Assembly: GCA_900555225.1 (NCBI GenBank)
Contig: USKL01000055.1
Coordinates: 1 to 8,220 of the forward strand
Direction: 5' to 3'
Source of the DNA: an uncultured Collinsella sp.
GTDB lineage: Bacteria; Actinomycetota; Coriobacteriia; Coriobacteriales; Coriobacteriaceae
DNA: 8,220 nucleotides
Shown here piece by piece: positions 1 through 5,749 of this stretch. Numbering within the stretch: the first letter of the stretch is position 1; each line of letters opens with the position of its first letter. The notes under the pieces were generated by a model. It was given only the letters and a program-made list of their open reading frames with translations, had not been told where the DNA came from and made no database searches. Position numbers and translations under genes: made by a program.

Positions 1-1002
1 CACCTAGACCCCGGCACGCTCGAAGTGACCCGCTGGGGTGCCGAGGTGACGCCGAAGGGCGACAAGCTCCTCATGGAGAGGGGCGACGTGTTGTTCGGTC
101 GTCGCAGGGCCTACCAGAAGAAGGTCGGCATCGCCCCGTTCGACGGCATCTTCTCGGCGCATGGCATGGTGCTGCGCCCGAGAACCGACGTTGTCGATCC
201 GGACTTCTTCCCGTTCTTCATTAGCTCGGACGTGTTTCTCGATGAGGCCATCCGCGTCTCCGTGGGCTCGCTCTCGCCGACGGCGAACTGGAAGGACCTC
301 AGGGTCCTGGAGTTCAGCCTGCCGACGTTGGATAAGCAACGCGAGCTTGCCGGCATCCTCTCTGAGGCCGAGCAGCTCAAGGGGTGTTACCGCGGCTTGC
401 TTGCCACCTGCGACGACATCGTCAAATCACAATTTGTCGAAATGTTTGGGGATGAGAAATGGGGTTTCAAGCCCCTATCGGAGTGCGTTGATTCCATTGA
501 TACCGGTAAAAGTATGAATTGCGGAGAAGGCCCACGAGGAGTTGGTGGTTTTGGGGTCCTTAAGCTGAGCGCGCTATCTTCAGGTACTTTTGTCGCCTCC
601 GAAAACAAAGTGATTTCTAAAGACAACTTCATGTCTATAAAAGAGGTCGAAAAGGGTGACCTCTTGTTTGCACGCAAAAATACGCCTGAGCTAGTTGGCA
701 CAACCGTTTATGTTCCAAACGAAGTGAGGGGCCTTATGTTTCCCGATCTCGTCTTTCGTATGAAACCGAAGGATGTCAACGCGCTGTATTTACTTGCGTA
801 CATGAGAAGTGACCGTGGCCTCGATTTAATTCAAGGCATGGCCCACGGATCGGCAAAATCCATGGTCAACATCCCTAAAACTCAGCTGGCAAGGCTGCCG
901 GTTCCGGTTCCTCCGCTCGAGCTCCAACAGGAGTTCGCCGACTTCGTCGCCCAGGTCGACAAATCGAAATTTAAGTTAGGTACCTGCGGTGGGATGCTTT
1001 GA
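1..1002 (+). CDS. hsdS: Type I restriction-modification specificity subunit HsdS, 5' end outside window and C-terminus short
   Basis: HsdS gives a type I restriction-modification complex (HsdR, HsdM, HsdS) its DNA target; each of two target recognition domains (TRDs) reads half of a split site. The frame is open from base 1, so the true start lies to the left. Visible in order are the end of TRD1 (GDVLFGRRRAYQKKVG, SLSPTANWKDL, about nt 1-318), a conserved helical spacer with LDKQRELAGIL to VKSQFVEMFGD (about nt 319-453), TRD2 (about nt 454-900) and the start of the second helical region (LELQQEFADFVAQVDKSKF, about nt 910-972). The second helix usually runs on for some 20 or more residues. 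Here it stops after DKSKF and ends with about eight unrelated residues. TRD2 is visibly richer in A/T codons than its flanks, as expected of exchanged recognition domains. The 3' end overlaps the convergent recombinase gene by 32 bp. The family call is firm; whether this copy is active or a silent cassette cannot be told here. Confidence 0.9.
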   Translation, partial: HLDPGTLEVTRWGAEVTPKGDKLLMERGDVLFGRRRAYQKKVGIAPFDGIFSAHGMVLRPRTDVVDPDFFPFFISSDVFLDEAIRVSVGSLSPTANWKDLRVLEFSLPTLDKQRELAGILSEAEQLKGCYRGLLATCDDIVKSQFVEMFGDEKWGFKPLSECVDSIDTGKSMNCGEGPRGVGGFGVLKLSALSSGTFVASENKVISKDNFMSIKEVEKGDLLFARKNTPELVGTTVYVPNEVRGLMFPDLVFRMKPKDVNALYLLAYMRSDRGLDLIQGMAHGSAKSMVNIPKTQLARLPVPVPPLELQQEFADFVAQVDKSKFKLGTCGGML

Positions 1003-1954
1003 CATTGCGCTGGTCGACCATTGCGTACCTTAATGTGGTGTCTATTTTTTTATGGCCAAGGAGCACCTGGACTTGTTCGATGGGCATTCCTTTGTCGATT
1101 GCCTTTGTGGCAAGCGTTCTTCTGAACTTATGAGGGTGGACCCTTCCTAAATCAAGCTCGCGCCCCAGTTTTCTAAGCAGCGCCTCGACGCCGCCAATTT
1201 GTAGCCTCTCGTGTGGCGCCTTGCTCGACACGAAGAGTGCTTCCGAGCTGTCCATTCGGGTTGACAGGTAATTCTCGATATGGACTTTAGTCTTTGCGTC
1301 AAAATAGACGATGCGGTCCTTATTTCCCTTGCCGTGTACGATGCACTCACGATTGATGGTGTCGACAGAGCTCCTGTCCAACGAGACAAGTTCGCCCACA
1401 CGCATGCCCGTGGAGCGCAACAGGTCGATCAGGGCAAGGTTTCGGGGCGACCCGCAGTTATCACAAAGAATCTCAACGACTTCATCGCTATACGTTTCCT
1501 TAATGGGTTGTGGGGCCTTGACCCTTTTAATGCGTCTAACCGGACTCTTGATGATATGGTCTTCATCTTCGAGCCATGAGTAGAAGCTTGAGATGATTCT
1601 TCGGACATTGTCGACGGTGACGCGACTGACGCCGGCTTTTTGCTGATAGTCGGAAAGATAGGACCTAATCTCTTCGGTTCCCAGGTCGCAGGCTGGCGTG
1701 TCGAACGATTCAAGCAGTTTATTAATGGTTGCTTCGTAGTAGGCGACAGTCCTATCCGAGCAACCTTCGAGGCGTTTCGCGGACAGAAAAAGATTGAGGA
1801 ATGATTTGTTGTCACTGTCGCCGCTGTTCTCAGCTAACTGGTTTTCATCGAAAAGGCAGTGCGATAAAACCTTTTTGAGCTGGCGGTTCTGCTGCGTGGT
1901 CAGGTAGGGGAGCATGAGGCGGGTAATTTCTCTAGCCGTTTTCGTGAGATCCAT
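971..1954 (-). CDS. Tyrosine recombinase, probably the HsdS-associated DNA invertase
   Basis: This is a 327-residue phage-integrase-family site-specific recombinase. An N-terminal extension of about 50 residues precedes a SAM-like core-binding domain (about 50-140, with FLNLFLSAKRLEGCSDRTVAYY). The catalytic domain covers about 150-327. The catalytic set appears complete: Arg185 in STGMRVGEL, Lys209 or Lys212 in HGKGNKDR, His275 and Arg278 in HPHKFRRT, His301 in LLGHKKIDTT and the nucleophile Tyr310 in LRYAMV. The minus-strand start has an AGGAAGGA-type ribosome binding site about 8 nt upstream. It converges on hsdS with overlapping 3' ends. Such recombinases beside hsdS are known to invert or swap TRD segments and so change methylation specificity. 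That role is inferred from position; general integrase or Xer-like functions are the alternative. No phage or plasmid genes are visible nearby, which favours the hsdS role. Confidence 0.88.
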   Translation of the reverse strand: MDLTKTAREITRLMLPYLTTQQNRQLKKVLSHCLFDENQLAENSGDSDNKSFLNLFLSAKRLEGCSDRTVAYYEATINKLLESFDTPACDLGTEEIRSYLSDYQQKAGVSRVTVDNVRRIISSFYSWLEDEDHIIKSPVRRIKRVKAPQPIKETYSDEVVEILCDNCGSPRNLALIDLLRSTGMRVGELVSLDRSSVDTINRECIVHGKGNKDRIVYFDAKTKVHIENYLSTRMDSSEALFVSSKAPHERLQIGGVEALLRKLGRELDLGRVHPHKFRRTLATKAIDKGMPIEQVQVLLGHKKIDTTLRYAMVDQRNVKASHRRYLT

Positions 1955-2375
1955 GGTGGCGTCCTTCCTTGCGCGGTGGGTGGCGCTATTTCCCTTTGTT
2001 TACCCGTGCGTTATGGAAGGGATGCCGGGTGGCACTTCCGCTAGGCAGCGTCAAGGGGACCCGTGAAACCCTGCGCAGGCCTCTGCATCACTCCGGTGCG
2101 GCTTTGCCTGCAAAGCGAGATGTTCAGAAGCGTTTTCTTAGCGGGGGATGTCTTTCGGATTCTTTTGATGGGGATGTGGAAACACTGATGAAGTTTACGA
2201 ATAGCGAGGTTGAGGGGTTCGCCTGTGCCCATCGCCTCTCGTGTGCGGATGGATGGTGCCGGTGGTTGTTTGAGACTGCAGTCGCGCCGACGGGATTGGT
2301 TGGGGTCGGTACAAGGCGAGCACGCCCCATGCCGTTATGGTAGATGCATCTTTGTCGATAGAGCGCTCGATTAAT
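1955..2375. other. Gene-poor stretch upstream of the recombinase
   Basis: I see no convincing gene here. A 124-codon plus-strand frame (1969-2343) lacks a ribosome binding site, has an odd composition (many Arg, Trp and Cys) and resembles no family I know. The stretch should hold the recombinase promoter at its left end. It contains a short palindrome, GCTTTGC-CT-GCAAAGC, at 2101-2116 and a 10-bp palindrome AGATGCATCT at 2342-2351. No transposase remnants or tRNA are apparent. Confidence 0.5.
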
Positions 2376-2480
2376 CTACGCGGGAGCGCTGAGAAGATCT
2401 TCCAGCATCGGGTCTACCCCGGCGGCGACCATGCCCTCGATCAGGTGCTGGGCGTGGAACCGACCAACTGTCCATGCGAT
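2376..2480 (-). pseudogene. Possible 3' remnant of an unidentified gene
   Basis: Directly after the stop codon of the small minus-strand gene, the same frame stays open for 34 codons, then ends at TAG (2376-2378). Its translation includes GRFHAQHLIEGMVAAGVDP and then MLEDLLSAPA. The codons are C/G-ending and the composition is like a real soluble helical C-terminus, unlike the neighbouring non-coding DNA. There is no start with a ribosome binding site. It may be the tail of a gene removed by rearrangement, or an older, longer C-terminus of the upstream gene cut off by a nonsense change. I do not recognise the family. Chance reading frame is a real alternative. Confidence 0.3.
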
Positions 2481-2909
2481 TTATGAAAGCGTCTGACAAG
2501 CGCGCTCCTTGATATCAAATGCAGCTTTGCTTAGAACGATTGCCTCTGCGATGTCGGCAAATACGTCGTGATCTCCCCATGTCTTACAGGCTTGTATCAT
2601 GCCCTGGTCGATAGCATCCATAACAAAGGTGCCGGATCCGTCCGCAACGCACACGCCGTCGGCGAAGAGTTTCCAGCTGGACGGCTCACGCGAGTCGTTT
2701 CTGGGCAGCTTAATCTGTAGTACGTGCGGGTCGCCAGCAGCACAGAGCTCTTCCTCGAGCACCTGCACCGTAAAGCGCATCTGGTGGGAGAGGCTGCTCT
2801 TGACCATGGCCGAGGCATAGCCGCTCGGCTCGTCCAGAAGATGCATTCGTTTTGGCTTGGTTGCCAGGTTGTGGAAGTTGCGCTCACTGCGCACGGAGAA
2901 ATTGTCCAT
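2481..2909 (-). CDS. Hypothetical protein, 142 aa
   Basis: I do not recognise this protein. The start is set by a near-perfect ribosome binding site, AAAGGAG (2915-2921), five bases before the ATG. The frame is open further upstream to 3182, but that longer form has no ribosome binding site and would run through two hairpins and part of the repeat array. The protein is soluble, with no signal peptide or membrane segment. A basic N-terminal stretch (ERNFHNLATKPKRMH, about 9-23) is followed by a mixed beta-rich part (MRFTVQVLEEEL, HVLQIKLPRN, SWKLFADGVCVADGSGTF) and a helical C-terminus (VFADIAEAIVLSKAAFDIKE). It stands alone on its strand between the gene-poor region and the AAA+ ATPase. The same frame stays open for 34 codons beyond its stop, which hints at past C-terminal truncation. 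Confidence 0.6.
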   Translation of the reverse strand: MDNFSVRSERNFHNLATKPKRMHLLDEPSGYASAMVKSSLSHQMRFTVQVLEEELCAAGDPHVLQIKLPRNDSREPSSWKLFADGVCVADGSGTFVMDAIDQGMIQACKTWGDHDVFADIAEAIVLSKAAFDIKERACQTLS

Positions 2910-2914
2910 ACGGA

Positions 2915-2921
2915 CTCCTTT
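2915..2921 (-). promoter_or_regulatory. Ribosome binding site that fixes the start of the 142-aa protein
   Basis: On the minus strand AAAGGAG lies five bases before the ATG at 2909-2907. This is the only strong Shine-Dalgarno sequence in the long open frame and decides the start. Confidence 0.75.
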
Positions 2922-3003
2922 CATCGATGTTGGCAGGGCCACCGTGCCTCTTGGCCGGTTGGCGTCGGGATCGTGGAGCCAACTCTCTACCCCGACTCTG
3001 GAT

Positions 3004-3027
3004 AAAACGCGCCCGCTCCTTGCGGGC
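3004..3027 (-). terminator. Candidate intrinsic terminator or attenuator upstream of the 142-aa gene
   Basis: On the minus strand a 6-bp GC-only stem (GCCCGC, loop AAGGA, GCGGGC; 3027-3011) is followed after three bases by TTTT (3007-3004). The layout is that of a short rho-independent terminator. It lies about 95 bases upstream of the 142-aa gene on the same strand, so it either ends leftward transcripts from further right or attenuates that gene. The T-run is short and interrupted, so strength is uncertain. Confidence 0.4.
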
Positions 3028-3056
3028 AAGAGAAAGTCTATCAACGTGTACGGACA

Positions 3057-3104
3057 GAAATCAAGCGCCGCCTGCGAAATGACGTGCAAGCGGCGCTTGA
3101 TTTC
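3057..3104. repeat. Perfect 15-bp inverted repeat (large hairpin)
   Basis: The arms GAAATCAAGCGCCGC (3057-3071) and GCGGCGCTTGATTTC (3090-3104) are exact reverse complements. After one mismatch the stem continues with TGC (3073-3075) and GCA (3086-3088), leaving a 10-base loop. No T-run of note follows on either strand, so this is not a typical terminator. It could be a transcript-end structure, an insulating hairpin before the repeat array, or a protein site. Confidence 0.75.
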
Positions 3105-3126
3105 GCCGGCTGCTGTTAGGCTTAAA

Positions 3127-3242
3127 TTCGAAAAAGTGTCGAAATATCCCGTGTAAAAGTACGGAAAAGTGTCGTAATGCACACTTTAGAACTTCGAAAA
3201 AGTGTCGAAATGAGTACCTAACAACCGCGGAAAAGTGTATCC
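3127..3242 (+). repeat. Four-copy direct repeat array with exact 33-bp period
   Basis: The core AAAAGTGT begins at 3132, 3165, 3198 and 3231, so all three intervals are exactly 33 bp. Copies 1 and 3 read TTCG-AAAAAGTGT-CGAA and copy 2 reads TACG-GAAAAGTGT-CGTA. The 4-bp flanks are self-complementary in all three although their bases differ. Copy 4 (core GAAAAGTGT) lacks the dyad and lies beside TATCCT, a possible -10 element. The DNA between cores is poorly conserved. The array ends about 35 bp before the AAA+ ATPase start and has the layout of a multi-site operator or iteron set. The absence of conserved 25-40 bp repeats rules out a CRISPR array. Confidence 0.85.
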
Positions 3243-3264
3243 TAGTGCTAAAACAGCACGTAAT

Positions 3265-3270
3265 AAGGGA
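3265..3270 (+). promoter_or_regulatory. Ribosome binding site that fixes the ATPase start
   Basis: AAGGGA lies seven bases before ATG 3278. The upstream GTG at 3245 has no Shine-Dalgarno sequence and falls within a small inverted repeat GTGCT-AAAAC-AGCAC (3245-3259), so the ATG is preferred. That small hairpin sits in the leader just before the ribosome binding site. Confidence 0.6.
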
Positions 3271-3277
3271 TGCACTT

Positions 3278-4600
3278 ATGCTGCAGAGAAAAGCGAAAGC
3301 ACAGTTTGAATCTTGGCTTGCCTCGTCGCCTAACAAGGCTCTTTTGGTCAAGGGCGCCCGACAGGTAGGAAAGTCATATCTGGTCAACGTCTTTGCAAAC
3401 GAATCGTTCGAAAATGTCGTGACGTTCGACCTTATCGCCGACGCGTCCGTGCGTGATTCGTTTTTGGCGGCGAAAAGTGCGGATGACCTGCTTATGCGCA
3501 TGTCTATCGCTGCGACGCAGCCGATGGTTGCGAACAAGACCGTCGTGGTTATCGACGAGGTGCAGCGATGCCCCAACGTGGTGACGTTTATCAAATACCT
3601 GGTCCAGCGCGGCGACTTTCGATACATCCTTACCGGATCGCTCCTTGGCGTTGAGCTCGAGGGCATCGATTCCCTGCCGGTGGGGTATGTCGAGCAGGTC
3701 CAGATGTACCCGCTCGACTTTGAAGAGTTTTGCTGGGCAAATGGCGTTGGTGCCAGCGTGTTTGACATGCTCAGGGGCTGTCTAAAGGATGAGGAGGAGC
3801 TCCCCGGCTACCTGTATGACCGCTTGCTCGATCTGTTCCATCAGTATGTGGTGGTGGGAGGCATGCCCGACGCGGTCAATTCCTTCTTGGCGACGCGCAA
3901 TGTCGACGAGGTTCGAAACATCCACCGCGATCTTCACGCCCTGTATTGCGATGACATCGCAAAGTACGCTCCGCCCGAGCTACGCTTGGTTATTCGCGAT
4001 ATCTATGATTTGATTCCCAGCGAGGCCGGTTCAAAAAACAAGCGATTCAAGCTGTCGTCGATTAGCGGTGTTAAGCGTTTTTCGCAGGTGACAGACCATT
4101 TTCTTTGGCTTTCGGAGGCGGGTGTTGCGCTTCCCGTGTATAACGTGACAGCTCCGGTAGCGCCTCTTTTAATGGGGGAGCAGCGAAATCTGTTTAAGCT
4201 GTTTTACTTGGACACCGGAATGCTCATGTCCTCATATTCCAAGAAGGTTGCCCAAGGAGTTTTTGATGGAGAGGCAGAAGGCCCCTTTGGCATGAATATG
4301 GGGGCGGCATTCGAGGGCTTTGTCGCGCAAGAGCTCAAGGCCCACGGATTCAGATTGCGCTACTTTACGTCTAAAAAGGTCGGCGAGCTCGATTTTGTTG
4401 AGGAGACGCTCGATGGGGAAGTGCTTGCTATTGAGGTCAAATCGGGCAAGAGCTTTAAGTCCCACGCGGCGCTCGATAACGCACTGGCAACGAAGGGCTA
4501 CGGAATCGATCGCGCCCTGGTACTTGCGGAATGTAATCTTCACCGCGATGGTGACGTGCTGTATCTACCCATCTTTATGACAGGGCTTTTGGAGCCGTAA
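3278..4600 (+). CDS. AAA+ ATPase with DUF4143 / PD-(D/E)XK-like C-terminal domain
   Basis: This 440-residue protein belongs to the widespread prokaryotic AAA_14-DUF4143 ATPases, whose function is still poorly defined. Walker A is GARQVGKS (26-33), Walker B is VVVIDEVQ (89-96) and the sensor-like strand is YILTGS (116-121). A helical winged-helix-like part covers about 180-300 (HQYVVVGGMPDAV, 189-200). The C-terminal DUF4143 part contains FEGFVAQEL (345-353), GELDFV (369-374) and AIEVKSGK (384-391). These match a PD-(D/E)XK nuclease fold, with Asp372, Glu386 and Lys388 as the likely metal-site residues. Whether the nuclease is active is unknown. No membrane segment is seen. It is a single-gene unit: the 33-bp array lies directly upstream and the next gene converges 37 bp downstream. 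Length and domain order are normal, so it appears intact. Confidence 0.88.
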   Translation: MLQRKAKAQFESWLASSPNKALLVKGARQVGKSYLVNVFANESFENVVTFDLIADASVRDSFLAAKSADDLLMRMSIAATQPMVANKTVVVIDEVQRCPNVVTFIKYLVQRGDFRYILTGSLLGVELEGIDSLPVGYVEQVQMYPLDFEEFCWANGVGASVFDMLRGCLKDEEELPGYLYDRLLDLFHQYVVVGGMPDAVNSFLATRNVDEVRNIHRDLHALYCDDIAKYAPPELRLVIRDIYDLIPSEAGSKNKRFKLSSISGVKRFSQVTDHFLWLSEAGVALPVYNVTAPVAPLLMGEQRNLFKLFYLDTGMLMSSYSKKVAQGVFDGEAEGPFGMNMGAAFEGFVAQELKAHGFRLRYFTSKKVGELDFVEETLDGEVLAIEVKSGKSFKSHAALDNALATKGYGIDRALVLAECNLHRDGDVLYLPIFMTGLLEP

Positions 4601-4637
4601 TGTGCCGCCGGCTCTTCCGGCCCTCCCTTAACCCTCG

Positions 4638-5627
4638 CTACTCGTCGTCCTCGTCGTTGGGGTCGCCCTTGAGGGTGTTGATGTCCAGGTACTGGTTATC
4701 GTCCTCTTTTTGCTGGGTCTCCGACTCCGCTTGGGTGGGGCCGCGGAACAGCTGGAATCCCTCAAACGCAATGACGCCGAGCAGGGCAATGACAATGGCG
4801 ATAAAGGCAACCTTGACTGCCTGCGGAAATTCCGAGAAACGCAGCGCCTTTTCCTTGGCGTAATAATCGGCGAAGCGCTCTTCGCCCGTGCTTTTGGTAT
4901 ACGCCGGTGCGGACGCGGCCTCCGGGTCATATTCCGGTGCAGGCGTGGCAGCGTACGGATCGTTGAGATAATCGCTCGATGCGGTGCCATAATCCTCTGT
5001 CTCGATGCGACCGTTGCCAGCATAGTCATCGGAATAATCGGAATATGCCGCACCGCCCTCATAGTCCGCGGCGCCCGTGTTGGCGGCAAAAAGCGGGTTA
5101 ACTGGAACATCGAGCGCCGGCATGCCGGTAGAGGTCTCATCCAGATCGGCTGCAGCCCAGGAATCGTGGGCAACCTGATGGGCAACGGGCTCATCGAGCC
5201 TTGCGACCGGAGGCTTGCGTGCCGCAGGAACAGGTAACTGCTGGGCGTTGTACATAACGGTGCTGTCGGCCGATTTGCCCTGCGTCGCTGCAGCGAGAAA
5301 TGCCGCCGTCTCGGACGGGTCGCTTGCGGGGCGGGGAGCGGGCGTGGGCGCCGAAGTGGGTGCGGGCGTAGGCGCGGGTGTCGAAACAGGCGACTGCGCA
5401 GGAGCCGGCGCAGATGCGGACTTAGGCGCAAGTTCGGGATTGGGGCTTGACGGGCGAGCCCCGCCGCCGCCCATGAGTTCGTCGGCGGTCCACGGGCGAT
5501 CATCCATCACGTCGTCAAGGCTCAGTGAAAACAGGTCATCTTCACCCTCATCGAACATGCGGTGCACATGTCCACCAATTGCCGGAATCAATCCGCGACC
5601 GGTGCATGATGCCTTGCTCAACGCCAT
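4638..5627 (-). CDS. Hypothetical single-pass membrane protein with Pro/Ala-rich and acidic Tyr-rich regions, 329 aa
   Basis: I do not recognise the family. The chosen ATG has AAAGGAT about 9 nt upstream and a TATAAT element before it; a longer frame starting at 5723 has no such site. Residues 1-55 form an acidic segment (FDEGEDDLFSLSLDDVMDD, 25-43). A low-complexity Pro/Ala-rich stretch follows (about 64-102, PAPTPAPTSAPTPAPRP). Then comes a long disordered acidic part with Asp/Tyr clusters (186-234, DYSDDY, EDYG, SDYLNDPY). A juxtamembrane helix (EERFADYYAKEKALRFSEFP, 249-268) precedes one transmembrane segment (about 272-294, VAFIAIVIALLGVIAF), and a 35-residue charged tail ends in DPNDEDDE. 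There is no signal peptide, so the N-terminal bulk is probably cytoplasmic. The layout suggests an anchored scaffold or envelope-associated protein. It is transcribed alone, or weakly from the regulator gene 122 bp upstream. Confidence 0.75.
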   Translation of the reverse strand: MALSKASCTGRGLIPAIGGHVHRMFDEGEDDLFSLSLDDVMDDRPWTADELMGGGGARPSSPNPELAPKSASAPAPAQSPVSTPAPTPAPTSAPTPAPRPASDPSETAAFLAAATQGKSADSTVMYNAQQLPVPAARKPPVARLDEPVAHQVAHDSWAAADLDETSTGMPALDVPVNPLFAANTGAADYEGGAAYSDYSDDYAGNGRIETEDYGTASSDYLNDPYAATPAPEYDPEAASAPAYTKSTGEERFADYYAKEKALRFSEFPQAVKVAFIAIVIALLGVIAFEGFQLFRGPTQAESETQQKEDDNQYLDINTLKGDPNDEDDE

Positions 5628-5661
5628 TCTGTTCCATCCTTTCGAAATACTAATGACATCG

Positions 5662-5667
5662 ATTATA
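5662..5667 (-). promoter_or_regulatory. Candidate -10 element for the membrane protein gene
   Basis: The minus strand carries TATAAT, a perfect consensus -10 hexamer, ending 34 bases before the ATG. That would give a leader of roughly 25-30 bases. No good -35 hexamer is seen at 16-18 bp, so the promoter may be weak or activator-dependent. Confidence 0.45.
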
Positions 5668-5749
5668 TGGAACTTCCCAAGCTGCTCGGTCTTGGATTCG
5701 CGCTTTCCAGAACTCGCGCCCAAAAGGGGAGGGCAATCCAGGCGAGTGC

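Noticed and set aside
432..964. A 9-bp inverted repeat (ATTTGTCGA at 432-440, TCGACAAAT at 956-964) flanking TRD2, considered as the recombinase crossover pair.
   Set aside because: A 9-bp inverted match within about 1 kb is expected by chance, and flipping TRD2 alone would put it antisense with no partner visible in the window.
1969..2343. A 124-codon plus-strand frame in the gene-poor stretch.
   Set aside because: It has no ribosome binding site, unusual amino-acid composition and no recognisable domain; its start overlaps the recombinase upstream region.
2910..3182. A 91-residue N-terminal extension of the 142-aa minus-strand protein.
   Set aside because: The extension has no ribosome binding site and would be encoded by two hairpins and part of the 33-bp repeat array, while AAAGGAG stands right before the internal ATG.
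3127..3242. CRISPR array.
   Set aside because: Only the roughly 9-bp core plus short flanks recur. There are no 25-40 bp conserved repeats and no cas genes.
3061..3768. A 235-codon minus-strand frame with a repeated FRHFF(E) pattern across the array, considered as a repeat protein.
   Set aside because: Most of it is antisense to the ATPase gene. The 11-residue period only reflects the 33-bp DNA spacing, and no ribosome binding site or protein family supports it.
4607..4621. GCCGG-CTCTT-CCGGC hairpin in the 37-bp gap between the convergent ATPase and membrane protein genes, considered as a terminator.
   Set aside because: The stem is only 5 bp and neither strand shows a following T-run, so it is too weak to call, although a terminator is expected there.
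4628..5503. A 291-codon Arg/Pro-rich minus-strand frame overlapping the membrane protein gene.
   Set aside because: It is a shadow frame of the Pro/Ala-rich coding sequence, with the Arg-rich composition typical of out-of-frame high-GC DNA and no ribosome binding site.
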